Shown here: positions 63,101 through 64,000 of the stretch, one piece after another
Numbering within the stretch: position 1 is the first letter of the stretch
Layout of the letters: each line of letters starts with the position of its first letter
Source of the DNA: Wuchereria bancrofti
Taxonomy: Eukaryota; Nematoda; Chromadorea; Rhabditida; Onchocercidae
Direction: 5' to 3'
NCBI GenBank assembly: GCA_005281725.1
Contig: SSBO01000007.1
Coordinates: forward strand, 62,001 to 126,000
DNA: 64,000 nt
The notes under the pieces: model-generated
What the model saw: only the letters and a program-made list of their open reading frames with translations
Database searches by the model: none
What the model was told of the DNA's origin: nothing
Translations under genes and position numbers: made by a program

Positions 63101-63587
63101 TTTTTTTTTTTGGTTTCTAAATTTTTTTATATTTAATTTCTTATACTATATTACATCTAATAATGATTACTTTAACTTATTTCTTTAAAAAATACATATT
63201 TTTTAATACTAATTTCTTTATATTATGTCATATTTAATTTATACTATATGTCTTACTTATACTATTTTACATTTCTTATACTTTTACTATATTATTTTGA
63301 TGATAACTTTAATTTATTTTTAAGTGCAAAAAATATTTTGTGCAAATTTTGTTTTAAAAAGAAAAAAATGCAAAAAAAAAAAAAATAAATAAGTAAAATA
63401 AATGGAGAATTTAAGAAAATTATTTACTCGATCGGTTGAAAAACGTGACGTCGATTTGTATTCTCGATTTAATACATAATTTCGCTCTCGTCCAATATAA
63501 TTTGGAGTTTGTGAACGATTATTACGTGGTAGCGTTCCGTATGATGACGACGTATAACCAGACGTGGAATAGTGACTTGGCGTATAA
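48137..63587 (-). CDS. Large acidic, mostly disordered protein of unknown function with possible C-terminal membrane anchor (5' partial)
   Basis: Thirty-one predicted exons: 63587-63428, 62399-62284, 61936-61804, 61545-61458, 61192-61074, 60662-60602, 58454-58402, 57993-57784, 57482-57281, 57075-56965, 56047-55939, 55751-55588, 55343-55240, 55147-55025, 54710-54501, 54149-54063, 53480-53340, 52933-52742, 52614-52427, 52323-52191, 52060-51983, 51653-51562, 51323-51221, 51001-50841, 50380-50245, 50117-50003, 49625-49530, 49398-49289, 49058-48954, 48717-48610, 48316-48137. About 1,330 codons. I do not recognise the family. It starts with a Ser/Tyr/Arg-rich part ([16 protein letters not shown]), then Glu- and Asp-runs, then a Lys/Glu-rich probably helical part ([19 protein letters not shown] to [21 protein letters not shown]), then a basic end ([12 protein letters not shown]) and a terminal hydrophobic run. 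One border (62284/61936) is uncertain in phase; one donor (53339) appears to be GC. Phase agreement across the other borders supports a single gene. Confidence 0.75.
54570..54662 (-). repeat. Coding GAT-rich acidic tract
   Basis: In exon 54710-54501 GAT, AAT, GTT and GAA codons give a run such as [17 protein letters not shown]. The antisense frame looks Ser/Thr-rich and long but is only the complement of this run. Confidence 0.75.
57284..57358 (-). repeat. Coding (GAT)n tract: polyaspartate
   Basis: The 3' half of exon 57482-57281 reads mostly GAT codons (Asp) with a few AAT and AGT (Asn, Ser), as in NDDDDSDDN. It ends directly at the donor GGTAACG. It is a likely length-variable microsatellite inside the coding sequence. 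Confidence 0.8.
57808..57912 (-). repeat. Coding (GAA/GAG)n tract: polyglutamate
   Basis: Within exon 57993-57784 of the large minus-strand gene, GAA and GAG codons run almost without break (about 20 consecutive Glu, then mixed Glu/Lys). The use of both codons suggests selection on the protein rather than pure DNA slippage. The Ser-rich frame on the other strand is a shadow. Confidence 0.85.
58455..60601 (-). other. Largest intron of the large minus-strand gene
   Basis: About 2.1 kb between exons 60662-60602 and 58454-58402, whose phases (1 then 2 bases) fit. AT-rich; contains a GC-bearing patch CACGTATACACGTACG near 60306. No internal exon or nested gene is visible. The acceptor may be at 58455 or six bases upstream (58461), both in frame. 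Confidence 0.5.
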
Positions 63588-64000
63588 CTAATAATAATGA
63601 ATGAAATAACTTAAACTAAATTAAACTAAAACAATATTATATCATATTTGCAAATGAATGATTATAATAATTTAATTTTGAAGGTTTAAATTTTAATTGA
63701 ATTGCTCTGAACAACATTTTGTATTATATTTTGTAAATTTTTTTTACGATAATTATCTAACACTTGAAAAAAACAATTTAAATTTAAATGAATTTGATTT
63801 CAATTAAAGTGGGTGAGGTGCTTGTAAAAATTTTTACAATAAAGATTGAATTTACTTGAGATGTGCAAAAATATTCATAACAATTATATTTGTTAAGAGC
63901 AGTAATGATAATTTTGCAAAAAATTTATCACTGCTGCTCTATTTGCACAATTTTATCATTTTAACAAATTTAATTAGCATAATCAATCATTATTATTTAT
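63588..64000 (-). other. Upstream intron of the large minus-strand gene, running off the window
   Basis: The exon at 63587 begins with a split codon (one base) after an ATTATTAG acceptor, so coding sequence must continue beyond the window. Nothing else is recognised in these 413 bases. Confidence 0.55.

Overview
The window is nuclear DNA from a nematode, most likely a spirurid or filarial-type worm; I cannot fix the species. The case rests on very AT-rich intergenic DNA and introns, on genes cut into many short exons whose acceptors mostly read TTTTAG or TTTCAG, on a zinc carboxypeptidase ending in a ShK/SXC domain, on a BPI/LBP-type lipid-binding gene, and on a tight same-strand cluster of housekeeping genes that looks like a nematode operon. 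Most lone open frames are only 60-90 codons long. The genes appear only when exons are joined by hand through matching phases, GT/GC..AG borders and protein-family logic. All exon borders below are my manual predictions.

Layout. (1) About 1-4.4 kb, plus strand: the 3' portion of a BPI/LBP/CETP family gene, with an acidic insert carrying a furin-like RRKR site. (2) 4.4-9.2 kb: no gene seen. (3) 9.2-17.8 kb, minus strand: a complete 14-exon M14 zinc carboxypeptidase (signal peptide, propeptide, catalytic domain, linker, C-terminal ShK domain). (4) 17.8-27.6 kb: no gene seen; it holds microsatellites, a 40-bp minisatellite and a direct repeat around a single N that looks like an assembly fault. 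(5) 27.6-33.7 kb, minus strand: a second complete M14 carboxypeptidase, a tandem paralogue with nearly the same exon structure but no ShK tail. (6) 36.5-46.0 kb, plus strand: guanylate kinase, then the mitochondrial rRNA dimethyladenosine transferase TFB1M, then a BUD22/SRFBP1-like ribosome-biogenesis protein. Gaps are under 0.85 kb and the DNA is visibly less AT-rich. (7) 46.0-48.1 kb: convergent spacer. (8) 48.1-63.6 kb, minus strand: one large unidentified gene of at least 31 exons (about 1,330 codons in the window, 5' end missing). It encodes a mostly disordered Asp/Glu/Ser-rich protein with a coiled-coil stretch and a basic-then-hydrophobic C-terminus.

How the genes relate. The two carboxypeptidases are a duplicated pair that probably differ in substrate preference (Asp versus Ser at the position equivalent to bovine residue 255) and in targeting (ShK tail versus none). 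The guanylate kinase - TFB1M - BUD22 cluster joins nucleotide supply, mitochondrial ribosome maturation and cytosolic ribosome biogenesis. The kinase has a plausible upstream exon that would add a mitochondrial presequence. Four introns in three gene families seem to use GC instead of GT donors, a higher share than usual. I found no CRISPR array, transposase or viral gene, and I recognised no tRNA. I found no clearly new molecular system; the best leads are the unidentified large gene, the GC donors and the dual-targeting guanylate kinase model.
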